Notes under the pieces: model-generated
What the model was told of the DNA's origin: nothing
The model's input: the letters and a program-made list of their open reading frames with translations, nothing else
Database searches by the model: none
Position numbers and translations under genes: made by a program
Part shown: positions 20,401 through 30,834 of the stretch, one piece after another
Layout: each line of letters starts with the position of its first letter
Numbering within the stretch: position 1 is the first letter of the stretch
Assembly: GCA_951640165.1 (NCBI GenBank)
Contig: OX621254.1
Span: 25,332,001 to 25,396,000 of the forward strand
DNA length: 64,000 bases
Source: Pseudoips prasinana
Taxonomy: Eukaryota; Arthropoda; Insecta; Lepidoptera; Nolidae
Direction of reading: 5' to 3'

Positions 20401-20830
20401 GGCTTGTCTTCCACTGCCGTCACGTGCACGCAGTTCCGGGTATAGAGCAAACTGGCAGGAGTTGGCAAATGGGGAGGGCGACCCAGAGATATCCTAGGGT
20501 ACGTGTCCCAACCATCTGGGATATGGTGCAATGGGGGGGATACCGGAGCAGCATACCCGCGTTCTCGGGATTCTCCCCATCGGGCGCCAGAATGCCACGA
20601 TAGGATAGTTTTAGTCGGTTTGAGTCCAACATATCCACACGCACACTTTTTGCGGGTGACATGCGTAGGCATTTCCCCTGCTTTATTAAAAAAAACTTGT
20701 TAATAAATATTATAATAATAATAACAATCGACGCCAGAGTAAGGAGGTTCCTTACTCTGTCGCCCTGACCACCACCGGCGGCCTAGGGCGTCAAACCTCG
20801 CCGCTGGAGGAACTCTATTTTTTTCATATT
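20401..20830 (-). mobile_element. Probable LINE 3'-end region with hairpin
   Basis: GC-rich block with a perfect hairpin AGAGTAAGGA GGT TCCTTACTCT at 20736-20758, next to an AT-rich (TAA)n-like tail on the 20700 side. A GC-rich block, hairpin and (TTA)n tail suggest the minus-strand 3' end of an R1/jockey-like LINE, but no coding motif confirms it. Overlapping short ORFs in both directions are not convincing genes. Confidence 0.4.
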
Positions 20831-21071
20831 TATTTATATATTATTGTTTTCTTTTATAAATATGTTAAAAATAAGAAAAATAATTTGGAATAACAATCTC
20901 ATTTAATTTAATTATAAATTAAGACATATAAAGCCTTAATTTACAATGAAATTATTCAAACCGAATTGGTATAGTTTCTAAGCATTCAAGAATCTACTAA
21001 CTAAATACTTCTCGCTAGTTAACATATTATATTATATTCATCATGTGAATCGAATGAGGACAGTTGGACTA
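20831..21071. other. AT-rich unassigned DNA
   Basis: Nothing recognised. Confidence 0.4.
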
Positions 21072-21327
21072 TAATAATATAATAATATCTGGGGACAATG
21101 TCACACAGATCATCCTAGCCCCAAACTAAGCAAAGCTTGTACTATGGGTACCAGGCGACGATATACATACTTATATAGATAGGTAAATACTTATATACAT
21201 AGAAAACATCCATGACTCAGAAACAAATATTCGTGCTCATCACACAAATATTTGCACTTACCGGGATTTGAACCCAGGACCACCAGCTTCGTAGGTAGGA
21301 TCACTACCAACTAAGCTACGGCGACCG
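21072..21327 (-). mobile_element. SINE-B copy
   Basis: Full-length minus-strand SINE-B. B box reads GGTTCAAATCCC. Confidence 0.9.
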
Positions 21328-21344
21328 TATAACTATAATCTCGC

Positions 21345-21570
21345 TAAAGATCTCCATCATTTAAACGGATATGCCATAATCGCCACGTTTGGCAGACGGG
21401 TTGGCGATTGCAGCATGAAGATCACAGCACTCAGAGAGACGCTGCTGCCCGTTCTCTGGTAAATATTCCCACGGACGACTTTTACGCCCCCGACGGAATG
21501 AGATAGGGTGGTATATTCTTTGCAGTTTTAACCCGTGGTGGGGCGTTGAAGTCGACCTGAGGGTATATCT
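21345..21570 (-). mobile_element. RTE 5'-region fragment
   Basis: GCCATAATCGCCACG, TTGGCAGACGGGTTGGCGAT, GCTGCTGCCCGTTCTCTGG and CGGACGACTTTTACG match the 5' end of the RTE at 27250-27420 in the same orientation. The rest of the element is missing, unusual for LINEs, which normally lose the 5' end. Confidence 0.75.
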
Positions 21571-21634
21571 CTCAGACGTTAAATATGTAAATACAACACA
21601 TAAATAGGTATAGGAGAATGTATCTTAAAGGTGT

Positions 21635-21887
21635 GTGTTTAAATAGTTAATTATATTTATCTAACCATTTAGTGACAGTTTAATTCAAAGGAAAATAGTA
21701 TCGTATATTTTGTCACTAGATGGCGTTGATTAATTTTTAAAAGTCGCTATTGAGATTTTGTGTTTAAATTAAATAGATAATTATATTTGTCTAACCATTA
21801 AGTGACAGTTTCATTCAAAGGAAAATAGTATCGTATATTTTGTCACTAGATGGCATTGATTAATTTTTAAAAGTCGCTATTGAGATT
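21635..21887 (+). repeat. 125-bp tandem duplication
   Basis: Units 21635-21759 and 21760-21887 share TTATATTTATCTAACCATT, AAGGAAAATAGTATCGTAT, TTTTGTCACTAGATGGCGTT and AAAAGTCGCTATTGAGATTT with few differences. Confidence 0.9.
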
Positions 21888-21939
21888 TTTTTTTGTTAAC
21901 AAGATCACCCGTTAATAAGATATGTAGTGAACCAGTATA

Positions 21940-22215
21940 ACGCTACGTCGTACGTAGGCTATTGAAAGCGAACGCCGATTATGAAGCGGTGACACTCGAA
22001 GTCGAATTCAATGCGATGCGGTGCGACGCAGCGGCAGTGTCCTACGTGCACGCGAATCATCTCGCGAAGCCGCCACCGATGCCGCAAAAACACGACGGCA
22101 CCGCATCCTGTTCGCGCGGAAATATCAACCCAACTGATCGCGTTCGCTTCATTTCGCGCCGCGCCGCTTCGCATTCGCGTCTAGATCGGTCACGCAGGAC
22201 GTCGCGTAAGCGAAT
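21940..22215. mobile_element. CpG-dense TIR element
   Basis: A CpG-rich island in AT-rich DNA, homologous to 37750-38340 and 43690-44275 (GAAGCGGTGACAC, AATGCGATGCGG, TGTCCTACGTGCACGCGAAT, CAACTGATCGCGTTCGCTTC). Its ends are imperfect inverted repeats (ACGTCGTACGTAGGC versus ACGTCCTGCGTGACC). Open frames on both strands arise from the base composition and are not considered genes. Superfamily not assigned. Confidence 0.7.
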
Positions 22216-23034
22216 TCTTGTTATCCAAACCAATGTGATCAGTAGGTAGTTATAATCACTATAACTTTGGAAATTGGAATAAATCAGATGGGATGTTGGT
22301 TCTACTCCCGGTTTCCCTAATCTTTTAGGTTTTATTCAAGCCCCAGTAAAGGACCCTTGTCCTAGGGTTCTTCAATATTTATAAAATTTGAAGAACATGA
22401 CTGAAATGCCCCGTAAGTTACACATATTCTATAAATATACCGGTATTTTGTAACTTTGGCAATTTGCAGTTGCTGGAAAATTGCCAAAGGGCACTGGAAA
22501 TGCTCATATTTAGCGTATCAGTGCATCCAACCGCATCTTGGCGACAGTGTGAAATTGGATAACTATCACGTTGGCATTTCCAAATGCATTTAAAGTAGTT
22601 TTCCTGTATTAGAAATGAAAAATATATTCATTGCAATTTAAACCGTATAATTGTGGGCGTAAGTAGTTTTATCTTTAATTATGCTATATTGTTATGATAA
22701 CTGACGTGAGGAGTTAACATAGTAAATAATTGTACCGGGTAACTCGCGCACTACGTGAGAGTCCGCGAACGTCTCGCACATAGTGTTGCGTCGTGCGGGT
22801 CGCATTTGCCCTGAAGATGTTCTCCTGAAGAGATTGAAACTGATGGCCGGGCTAACATAAAATTAATTAACATCCAATGTAACAATAATAATTTTATAAC
22901 CGGATAAATATCACACTGGCATTTGATCCCAAACTATGACAACCACATAACTGATAATAAATACTTGTTATATATTTCTAAATACATATATTTTATTGAT
23001 AAATTATCGATCGATAATCCAGCGAAATTCGCTC
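22216..23034. other. Unassigned DNA with SINE-A scrap
   Basis: At 22885-22965 ATCCCAAACTATG..ACCACATAACTGATA resembles a decayed minus-strand SINE-A tail. CGCGCACTACGTGAGAGTC near 22745 starts a GC-rich patch. No gene recognised. Confidence 0.35.
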
Positions 23035-23115
23035 CAGCGCCCGTTGGCTCTGAGATGGCTTAGGCCTACTGGGTGGCTTTAACAACTCTGACACCAGGGC
23101 AACCACTGGTAAATA
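23035..23115 (+). mobile_element. SINE-E fragment
   Basis: TCTGAGATGGCTTAGGC and AACAACTCTGACACCAGGGC are the inverse of the edge motif of SINE-E copies (GTCAGAGTTGTTC). Confidence 0.45.
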
Positions 23116-23339
23116 AAGAAAGAGTAGGTATATGCTTTTCTCACAATATTTATGCAAATATAAGGAGCCTCCTCTTAAGTGTACAGATTTCTTTAGCCGT
23201 ATTGGATAGTAATATTACTTTTTTATCTCTTTTTTTATTACATTTAATCGATTTTGATTGAAGTGTGTGGTTTTATTAGGCATTTAAAACACAGAATAGG
23301 TTTTCTTGCACATTCGTTCTATTTTATAGGATAGGAATA

Positions 23340-23545
23340 ATCACCGAAACAAAAACAAATGTCCTATTTAAATGTAAAAGTATATAGACATCTGATTAAT
23401 TCCACTCAGTTCGATATCTGCAAACAGCAGAATACCTTGCAGACCTAGTATATTTTTACCTTGACTGATAATATTTCGGCTGCTTACCTGTAACAAACAA
23501 TATTTTTAAATAAAAATACAATAGCTAGTTTTTTAGGAGAAATAT
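23340..23545. repeat. Dispersed repeat H, copy 1
   Basis: Shares TATATAGACAT, CAGCAGAAT, TTGCAGACCTAGTATATTTT, CTGCTTACCTGTAACAAA and TTTAAATAAAAATACA with 55686-55862 in the same orientation. No ORF in common. Identity unknown. Confidence 0.7.
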
Positions 23546-23578
23546 ATAGTAGAAATAAATCCCTGTGAAGCAGTGTAC

Positions 23579-24011
23579 TATACAAACATTTTATTGACGG
23601 AAATAAAGTTGACACAGAACAACTGCTTATGGTACACAAATAGTTGTCTTGTGTGGGAATCGAATGTCTACGAATAAGTTTAAAAGAATTATTAAAGCCA
23701 AATTGTATAGCAGGGCATATTACAAAATTTCTGATTATTTAAGTGATAAAAGTGCTTGGGATGGAGTTGTTCTGAGTCAACACACATGATTGTAATTAAT
23801 CTTAAGTATATTTTATTTTAAAAAAGGATTCCTACTGAGTTTTCTGGCAGAGTTTTCTCAGTAGTTGCCACGTCATGCACTGCACGGTAGGGTAAAAAAA
23901 TATGACGATTCCACATATAATTTTTACGGAATAAAGTTACTTTGACTTTGACTTTGAACCCGGGACACGAAGTGGCGCGGCAGCTGTCTTAACCGCTGCG
24001 CCGTATGTAGT
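23579..24011 (-). mobile_element. SINE-D split by a LINE fragment
   Basis: Tail part 23579-23664 (ATTGACGG, ACAAATAGTTGTCTT, GGGAATCGAA) and head part 23957-24011 (AACCCGGGACACGAAG, CTTAACCGCTGCGCC). The break lies inside the B box. Confidence 0.85.
23665..23956 (+). mobile_element. 5'-truncated LINE tail inserted in SINE-D
   Basis: Starts in coding sequence: the frame includes FKRIIKAKLY and YYKISDYLSDKSAWD, similar to the C-terminus of the LINE ORF2 ending at 14140. It ends with ACGGAATAAAGTT and a repeated tail ACTTTGACTTTGACTTTG. About 290 bp, dead on arrival. Confidence 0.8.
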
Positions 24012-24238
24012 CAATACATAATCTATTGTGTATCCAATATTTGCATAAAGTTATTGCAATTATTATTTGTTTTATAAGGGTTTTAAGGACAAAAAGAATT
24101 AATCTTTCTTTATGGGTTACTATTGTTATACGGGTTGACTATAAATAGTTGGCGTAGCTTAAGGATTTTAACTTACCTATAAAGCTGAACAACTTGCATG
24201 AAATCAACATTCATAATACACTAATCATCATCATCATA

Positions 24239-24883
24239 TCAGCCGAAAGACGTCCACTGCTGGACAAAGGCCTCCCCCAAAGATCTCCACAATTGCCGGT
24301 CTTGTGCTATTCGCATCCAGCATTTTCCAGCGACCCGCACAAGATCATCGGTCCATCTTGTAGGGGGCCTGCCCACGCTGCGTCTTCCGGTTCGTGGTCG
24401 CCACTCGAGAACCTTTCTGCCCCAGCGGCCGTCGGCTCTACGAGCTATGTGCCCTGCCCACTGCCACTTCAGCTTGGCAATTCTTCGGGCTATGTCGGTG
24501 ACTTTGGTTCGCCTGCGGATTTCGACATTTCTGATGCGATCCCGCAGGGAAACTCCGAGCATAGCCCTCTCCATTGCTCTTTGGGTGACCTTGAGCCTTC
24601 TAATAAGGCTCATAGTGAGCGACCACGTCTCTGTTCCGTATGTCATCACTGGCAACACACACTGGTCGAAGACTTTCGACTTGAGACACTGCGGTATTTT
24701 GGACGAGAAGATGTTACGTAGATTCCCGAACGCTGCCCAGCCGAGTTGGATTCTACGATTGACCTCCTTCTCGAAGTTGGACCTACCTAGTTGGATGGTC
24801 TGTCCTAGGTAAATATAGTTCTCTACAACTTCGAGTGCAGAGTCACCAACTTTCAATTGAGTGGGCACCCACTCAATGGACAT
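24239..24883 (-). pseudogene. RTE polyprotein, C-terminal part
   Basis: Frame of 214 codons: NYIYLGQTIQLGRSNFEKEV after the RT thumb, then the RTE-specific C-terminal segment WQWAGHIARRADGRWGRKVL, GRRSVGRPPTRWTDDL, ending GEAFVQQWTSFG. It continues the RT frame ending at 24873 after a frameshift near 24880, where a perfect 10-bp inverted repeat (24856-24865 with 24868-24877) sits. The long plus-strand frames over this region are antisense shadows. Confidence 0.9.
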
Positions 24884-26032
24884 GGACGTTTGACATGATT
24901 TTCGTCTTATCCATGTTCATTTTCAGACCCACTTGTTGAGAGACTCTGCTGACGTCATCGAGCATTGTACCGAGGTCTTCCATGGTCTCAGCCATGACTA
25001 CGATATCATCGGCAAATCGAAGGTGAGTGATGTACTCGCTATTGACATTGATGCCAAAGCCTTTCCAGTCCAGAAGCTTGAAGACGTCTTCCAATGCAGC
25101 GGTGAACAGTTTCGGAGATATAACATCTCCCTGTCTCACGCCTCGCTGCAAGTGGATAGGTTTCGAGATCTGGTCCTGGAGTCGCACTGACATAGTGGCG
25201 TTTTCATACAAACACTTTATCACCTCGATATACCGGTAGTCAATTTGGCACCTTATGAGAGACCTCAGCACGGCCCATGTTTCGATAGAATCAAAGGCTT
25301 TCTCATAGTTCACAAACGCTAAGCACAGTGGCTTGTTATACTCTTCGGTCTTCTGTATAACTTGCCGCAGCGTATGTATGTGGTCTATGGTGCTAAAGCC
25401 TTTTCGGAAACCGGCTTGTTCGGGAGGCTGGAAGTCGTCAAACCTGCGCGCGAGACGGTTCGTAACGACCCTCGAAAACAACTTGTAAACATGGCTCAGC
25501 AGTGTGATGGGTCTATAATTCTTCAATAGGGTCTTGTCGCCCTTTTTGAAGAAGAGCACCACCACACTTCTGTGCCATGCTTGTGGCGTTTGACCATCTA
25601 GTATGACGGAGTTAAATAACTTCTGAAGGGCCCGTAGCATTAGTGTACCACCCGCCTTCAGAAACTCTGCTGTAACTCCATCATCACCAGGCGCCTTATT
25701 GTTCTTGAGTTGTTTGAGAGCCATTCTAATCTCGTACAGGCTGACGTCCGGGATGTCTTCGGTGTAGTGTCGGGTTAGTCGTGCTCTGGGATCTGAGGCA
25801 TGACTTTTGACAGGTGGCTGTGTTGTCGTATATAACTGTCCGTAGAACTTCTCGATCTCTCCCAGCAACTCAGGCTTAGACGTGACGATTCTACCATCCT
25901 CAGTCTTCAGCTTCGTCAGTTGGCTCTGTCCAACAGACAGAGCTCTTGCGAACACTTTAGAGCCTTTGTTCCGCTCGATAGCCTCTTTAATACTAATTGT
26001 ATTAAATTGCCGCGTGTCGCGAGTCAAAGACT
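24873..26032 (-). pseudogene. RTE polyprotein, reverse transcriptase
   Basis: RT motifs in order: NNKAPGDDGVTAEFLK, NYRPITLLSHVYKLFSRVV, QAGFRKGFSTIDHI, CLAFVNYEKAFDSIE (motif A Asp; the more usual residue before YEKAFD is Asp, here Asn), RGVRQGDVISPKLF and LRFADDIVVMA (catalytic FADD), then GLKMNMDKTKIM. Upstream the frame is open to a stop around 26033. Before that stop the connecting segment from the endonuclease can still be read, so one substitution to TAA separates them. Function in life: cDNA synthesis at the target site. Confidence 0.92.
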
Positions 26033-26083
26033 TTTAGATCTGTCTGTTGAGCTGCCGATATCTGGTAGCATCATCTGAGGATG

Positions 26084-26932
26084 TCAGAACCATTTTCCGT
26101 CTATCTTCCATAAGTTGCAGGGTAAAATCAGAGATCTTTTTGTTCCGTTTGTACGACGGGCCTTGAAGACCTTAGACCCAGCCGTATGGACAGCTTCTAC
26201 GAGCCTGTCATAGTATGAGTCCACTTCCTCGCAGTCTGCTAGGCATTCGAAACGGTTTTGCAGTTCGAGCTGAAATGGTTCGGGGTTTTGGACGTGGATA
26301 GGTAAAGGTCGGAGCGTAGACTTTATCAGTCGGGACCTCTGGAGTTTGACATTAAGGTTCAATGAGCCTTTGACCAGTCTGTGATCGCTCCCGGTTTTAA
26401 CCGCATTGATCACGGAGACATCATTGAACATCTGTCGTCTCGTTGACAAGATAAAGTCTATCTCATTTTTAGTTTTACCATCGGGGCTCACCCAGGTCCA
26501 TTTGCGGTGATCCGGCTTCCTGAAGAAGGAATTCATCATAAAGAGTCCCTCCTTCTCCATGAAGTCGGCCAACATTTGGCCCCGGGGGTTCCGGTCTCCA
26601 GTTCCAAATTGCCCCACTCTCAGCTCATTACCGAATCGTTTGCCCAGCTTCGCGTTAAAGTCCCCCATGACCACAGTGAAATAGGAGTTAGAGGTATGTA
26701 TGGCTCTGGATATGTCCTCATACATAACCTCTACCTCATCGTCGGAGTGTGTCGAAGTGGGTGCGTATACCTGTATAACCTTCAACGAATACCGCTTGGT
26801 GATTCTGAGTATAAGGTACGCAACCCTCGTCGACACACTCTCGATTTTCACTAGGTTGTTCACGAGGGACTTGTGGACTATGAACCCGACACCACCTTGG
26901 GATATTTGGTCACCCTCCCGGTAATAGAGCAA
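26084..26932 (-). pseudogene. RTE polyprotein, endonuclease main part
   Basis: Endonuclease core: LYYREGDQISQGGVGFIVHK, VIQVYAPTSTHSDDEVE, VVMGDFNAKLG (Asp/Asn), MNSFFRKPDHRKWTWVSPDG, NEIDFIL and GSDHRLVKGSL (His). This is the AP-endonuclease fold that insect annotation pipelines often call craniofacial development protein 2-like. The frame is lost at the end (..LWKIDGKWF) by a one-base slip, and at its start by the 29-bp hairpin at 26932-26993. Confidence 0.92.
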
Positions 26933-27249
26933 GGGGGAGGACTCGATAATACTGAAATCCGGAAGGATTTCAGTATTATCGAGTCCTCCCCCTCTCTTCG
27001 GACTTCAGATAATCCTACAATATCCCAATGTAACCTGCTCAATTCTTCCTCCAGTTCGGTTATCTTCTCGTCGGACCGCAGTGTACGTGTGTTATATGTT
27101 GCCAGGGCCAGAGGTCGTCGGTGTTGGTAACGCGGAATCTGCCGGGGATTCTTAGCACCCCCTGCCCTGCCGTAACCACGGCTGTTACCACGGCTGGGAA
27201 TAGCAGGGCTGCCGGGGACTGGGGGCCGCGGTTTGATTGTGTCCGTCAT
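26878..27249 (-). pseudogene. RTE polyprotein, N-terminal endonuclease part
   Basis: Probable native start is the Met at 27249 (MTDTIKPRPP), after a 5' UTR holding the short open stretch to 27558. The first catalytic motifs are LALATYNTRTLRS (Asn) and WDIVGLSEVRREGEDSI (Glu). After ILKS the frame enters the inverted repeat and goes out of register (RISVLSSPPP..). Confidence 0.88.
26932..26993. repeat. Perfect 29-bp inverted repeat inside the RTE gene
   Basis: Arms 26932-26960 and 26965-26993 are exact reverse complements with a 4-nt spacer (GGAA). The arm encodes the EGEDSIILKS segment once in its proper sense and again inverted, so it is an acquired mutation, not part of the element. Confidence 0.92.
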
Positions 27250-27416
27250 TTGAGGGGATTTGCCATAATCGCCACGCTTGGCAGACGGGTTGGCGATCGC
27301 AGTAAGGTGGACATGGTACTCAGGAGAACGCTGCTGCCCGTTCTCTGGTGTATATATTTCCCTCGGGACGACTTTTACGTCCCCCCACGGGATGAGAGAG
27401 GGTGGTGATATTCTTA

Positions 27417-27508
27417 GGCCGTCACCACACAGCATAATACACTTATAAATGAATAATTTATAGGCCGTCACCACACAGCATAATACTCTAATAAATGAAT
27501 AATTTATT
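27417..27508 (+). repeat. 46-bp tandem duplication at the RTE 5' boundary
   Basis: AGGCCGTCACCACACAGCAT followed by AATAC..AAATGAATAATTTAT occurs twice head-to-tail, directly beyond the RTE 5' end. Confidence 0.85.
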
Positions 27509-27740
27509 ATTGTGTAAGTACTGTGACGACAATATATAATGAAAATATTTCGAAACAAAACAATTCTTTTCTAACAGTCAGTCTACGACAGAACTCTGTG
27601 GGGTAGAGTGCCCTGTGACCTGTTATGGTAAAAGTGAAGAAAATATATAACCAATTACCCAAATTTCAGTATATTATTTTCAATATTAGAAAGATCCCGA
27701 AGACGTCTGGAGTAGCAGAACGTCATAGTACATACACACA

Positions 27741-27834
27741 AAATAGAAGGGGGAACTTAATAGCCTTTAACCATAAAACTGTACGCATTAATTCAGTTTT
27801 ATGGTTAAAAGCTACTTAAGTTCCCGCTTCTATC
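27741..27834. mobile_element. Foldback element
   Basis: Arms of about 41 bp (GAAGGGGGAACTTAATAGCC.., with inverse ending AAGTTCCCGCTTCTAT) and a 12-nt loop. A small hairpin MITE; target duplication not identified. Confidence 0.7.
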
Positions 27835-27970
27835 TTGTTACACTTTGTTGTATAATCACCGTAATCTGATATTGCTATTTATTTACCATATCACAGCCAT
27901 CTCTAAGCCACCGCGCGCGCTCTTTGATCGAATCAAATAGCGCGCGATTGCACGTATCCCCGCTTACCTC

Positions 27971-28476
27971 TAAGGGCCTATACACTCCACGGTTTTTAAA
28001 CGTTTGTAGCCAATGATGTTATAAGTAAAAAGGTGTAGATAGGTTAAAAGCGCTCCGGGAGCGGCACGTTGAAATGTGGCTAATTAGCCAGAATTTACTT
28101 CAGTCAGTATCGCGTCGCTAGTGTCAACGACGCACTATCGCAAATAACATTTGTCTCGTTTTCGCTTACGATTATTGAATCATGCCATCTTACTTTGACG
28201 TCTAATCGTAATGTAGTGTGATATTGCAATATTAAGTTATTTATGTGTGCGTTAGTGTGCCGTTTTTGAAGATCGAATGTTGTGTTGGAAACCTATCTAC
28301 ACCTTTTTACTTATAACATCATTGTTTGTAGCGATACAGACGCGCGTTAGCATCGCGTTTGTAACGATTTAAAAAAACACCAAATTGCTCTGTAGGATAA
28401 AAGCGCGTCGTCGACGCGAGTTTTTAAAACGCGCGTCGTCGGTGCGTTTAAATAACGTTGTGTCCACAGGCTGTAA
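27971..28476. mobile_element. Possible outer hAT-like MITE
   Basis: TAAGGGCCTATACACTCC at the left and the inverse of TTACAGCCTGTGGACACA at the right form imperfect inverted ends of ~32 bp, both leading into TTTAAACG. The inner element at 28011 would be nested in it. Tentative. Confidence 0.4.
28011..28324. mobile_element. hAT-like MITE with 8-bp target duplication
   Basis: Perfect 35-bp TIRs at 28011-28045 and 28290-28324, starting CAATGATGTTATAAGTAAAA. Both ends are flanked by the same octamer TTTGTAGC (28003-28010 and 28325-28332). The 8-bp duplication and CA..TG termini fit the hAT superfamily. The interior (244 bp) contains GCTCCGGGAGC and no transposase. Confidence 0.88.
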
Positions 28477-28609
28477 GACATTTCCGTCTCTTTTCCAAAA
28501 TCACAAAAAATATCCAGCTATGAAAAAAGATGGTGCATAGATGACACATAAAAAATATTCAAAATTATCAAAAGTCGCAGAAATCTATTGCACATTTCAA
28601 ATCATTGGG

Positions 28610-28770
28610 GTGAGGGGAAGGGTCAGCAACACTTGTTTGCTGACTCTTAAAGTCCGGCAACCCACCCGCGACTCCTCTGGTGTCGCGAGTGTCCATGGGC
28701 GGCGGTGATCACTTACCATCAGGTGACCCACCTGCTCGTTTGTCGCCCGCTGACATAAAAAAAAACATTT
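28610..28770 (-). repeat. Dispersed repeat F
   Basis: Longer copy of the family at 19736: GGTGAGGGGAAGGGTCAGCA, ACTCCTCTGGTGTCGCGAGT, ATGGGCGGCGGTGATCAC, CACCTGCTCGTTTGTCGCCC, ending in an A-run on the plus strand. Confidence 0.75.
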
Positions 28771-29805
28771 CTAATTTAAGTTGCCGTTTTGGCACAAAAA
28801 GAAAGATATGTTTTGCACTTACTCACCCTATCTTGTGTCCTTATACATTATAAGTCAGCGATATATTTAAATATATAATTATTATTACGTAAAAAAAGAA
28901 AAAAATCTGTCTGTATTTATTTGGCAAGTTTTATTAATGCCAGCCTGTAATTATTTTTATCTACCATTAATAACATAAAAGTAATAGCCTCTTAATTTTT
29001 ATTATATAAGTCTCACTAAGTGCGAGTCGGACTTGCGCAGTAAAGGTTCCGCGACTTTCTTACTAATTGTATTAAGTTATTTCTGTTATAAGTTATGCCC
29101 ATTAAAAACTGGGTTGCCCATCATAGACTCTTTACTCAAACCAATACAAGTTTAAGTACTTAATAGGGACAATGAGTGGCTAACACATTTTCCTTTTAAT
29201 ATCAAAATTCCCAATATTTATAATAATGAAAACAATAAAAAAGTAGGAATATTACGACGCCATCTGTAGTTAGTTATAGCTATCATTTATTTATGTATAT
29301 AATTTACTTTTTCGTAGATTTATTTTTTCTTTCTACTGTAGTTAGTTATGTATATTCATAAGTTTATTTAGATTCTTTGTTATTATGTTAGTTATTTTCC
29401 TGTAAATTTTAATATTGAATAAATATACTAGTAAAAAAAAATTAGTTGTGCAATATATTTGTACGAAAGTTTAGGTGGATCATTATGAAAGCCTTTTAAT
29501 GATTTATAAAAAAATAATACTAAAAAGAAACAGTTAGTTTTTTTTTTGTAAAAAACGAAGATGTTACAAGCGTTATGACATAATTTTTCACTACTTTGCT
29601 TTTCTTTATAAAGTGCTTTCGTAACAATAAGGCTAGATTAATCGTCTGTTAAGAGCGACCACCCATCTACATGTAGATCTCACTCTATCCCGCTTAACGC
29701 AGACATTAGCAGCATTAGGACATCACCTCTCATAAGACTGCTGTCCCTTTTAAAGTGCTGTAGAGATAAATAGATGTGAACTTAAGGAGGCAAAAAAATT
29801 CATAA
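28771..29805. other. AT-rich unassigned DNA
   Basis: GTGCGAGTCGGACTTGCGCA at 29019-29038 resembles an end of the GGTTCCGTA repeats in inverse orientation. Otherwise nothing recognised. Confidence 0.35.
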
Positions 29806-30028
29806 TAATATCCTGGGACATTATTTACACACGGCCATTTGATCCCAAACTAAGCAGATCTTATAATATGGAAACCAGATAACTGATATACAACATATAC
29901 TACTTTTCTATTGTAAATACATACTTATATAGATAAATACACCCAGACTCAGGACAAATTGACATGTCCATGCACACAAATATCTGTCCTGGCAAGCAAG
30001 GATTTGCCAACCACGCCAACAGGCCCGT
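29806..30028 (-). mobile_element. SINE-A copy
   Basis: Minus strand, full body. The head is partly deleted: GTCCTGG joins GCAAGCAAGGATTTGCC, losing the B box. Confidence 0.85.
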
Positions 30029-30260
30029 TGCGTTGGAAAAAAATAGGTTTTGTTATATACATAATTTTCAGAATTTACAGCATAATAAGACTAAAAAAAT
30101 AAAGGGGAAGGACGGATGATGGATGTTTTCCATTCTTGTACGTACAATAAAAATAAACAAAAGGCAATTTACTTTATACTGGGTAAGTAATGTTTAAAAT
30201 GTTTTTAAATAGGGAACTTTAAGTATATTGTTAATCGTTTAAATATACAACCGCGGTGTG

Positions 30261-30571
30261 TTTTTTAGGGTTCCGTACATAAAAGGGTAAAACGGGACCC
30301 TATTACTAAGACTTCGCTGTCTGGCTGTTTGTATGTCTGTCTGCCCGTCTGTCACCTGGCTCTATCTCATGAAGCGTGATAATTAGACAGTTGAAAATTT
30401 CACAGATTGACAGACACAGATTTCTGTTGCCGCTATAACGAAAAATATTACAAAACATAATAAAATAAATATTTAAGGGGCCACACAACAAACGTGAATT
30501 TTTTGCTCGTGTTTATAGATAATGGTACGCGCCTTCGTGCGCGGTTCCGACTCGCACTTAGCCGGTTTTTT
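30261..30571 (+). repeat. GGTTCCGTA-type repeat, short form
   Basis: Begins TTTTTTAGGGTTCCGTA and ends CGACTCGCACTTAGCCGGTT. The interior has TGTCTGTCTGCCCGTCTGTC. It shares both ends with the longer copies at 53749 and 62504 but a different interior. Confidence 0.75.
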
Positions 30572-30834
30572 TATAATCAATTTTATATTTTTGTAAAAGT
30601 GACCACCCTACGTGTTGTAAATTTGATGCATGTGTCACTTAAACCGCGTCTAAAACGATAAAAAAGCTACCAATGATATATTTATTAGATTTGATACAAA
30701 GCGCTCCAGGATTTTTATAATAATATAATTTTGTTATTCATTTGATTCGTAGTTTAATACTTCTCTTAATATTATTTATATCGAACCAGTTAACTTTATA
30801 TCAGACCCTTTATATTTAAAACTGTAGCTAGATA

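Larger units (their letters stand above)
24226..27415 (-). mobile_element. RTE-clade LINE, near full length
   Basis: A ~3.2-kb minus-strand RTE/BovB-like element: one long protein with AP endonuclease and RT and no separate ORF1. The short 3' end reads TTTCGGCTGATATGATGATG with (ATG)n at 24226-24240. Its coding sequence has at least two frameshifts and one stop. Truncated copies occur at 31333, 54514, 56120 and 59384, and a 5' fragment at 21345. Confidence 0.92.

Noticed and set aside
24194..24721. Long plus-strand ORF of 175 codons
   Set aside because: Antisense to the RTE C-terminal coding region, which has clear protein motifs on the minus strand. The similar plus-strand frame at 54510-55013 repeats the same artefact in another RTE copy.
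26507..26854. 115-codon plus-strand ORF
   Set aside because: Antisense to the RTE endonuclease.
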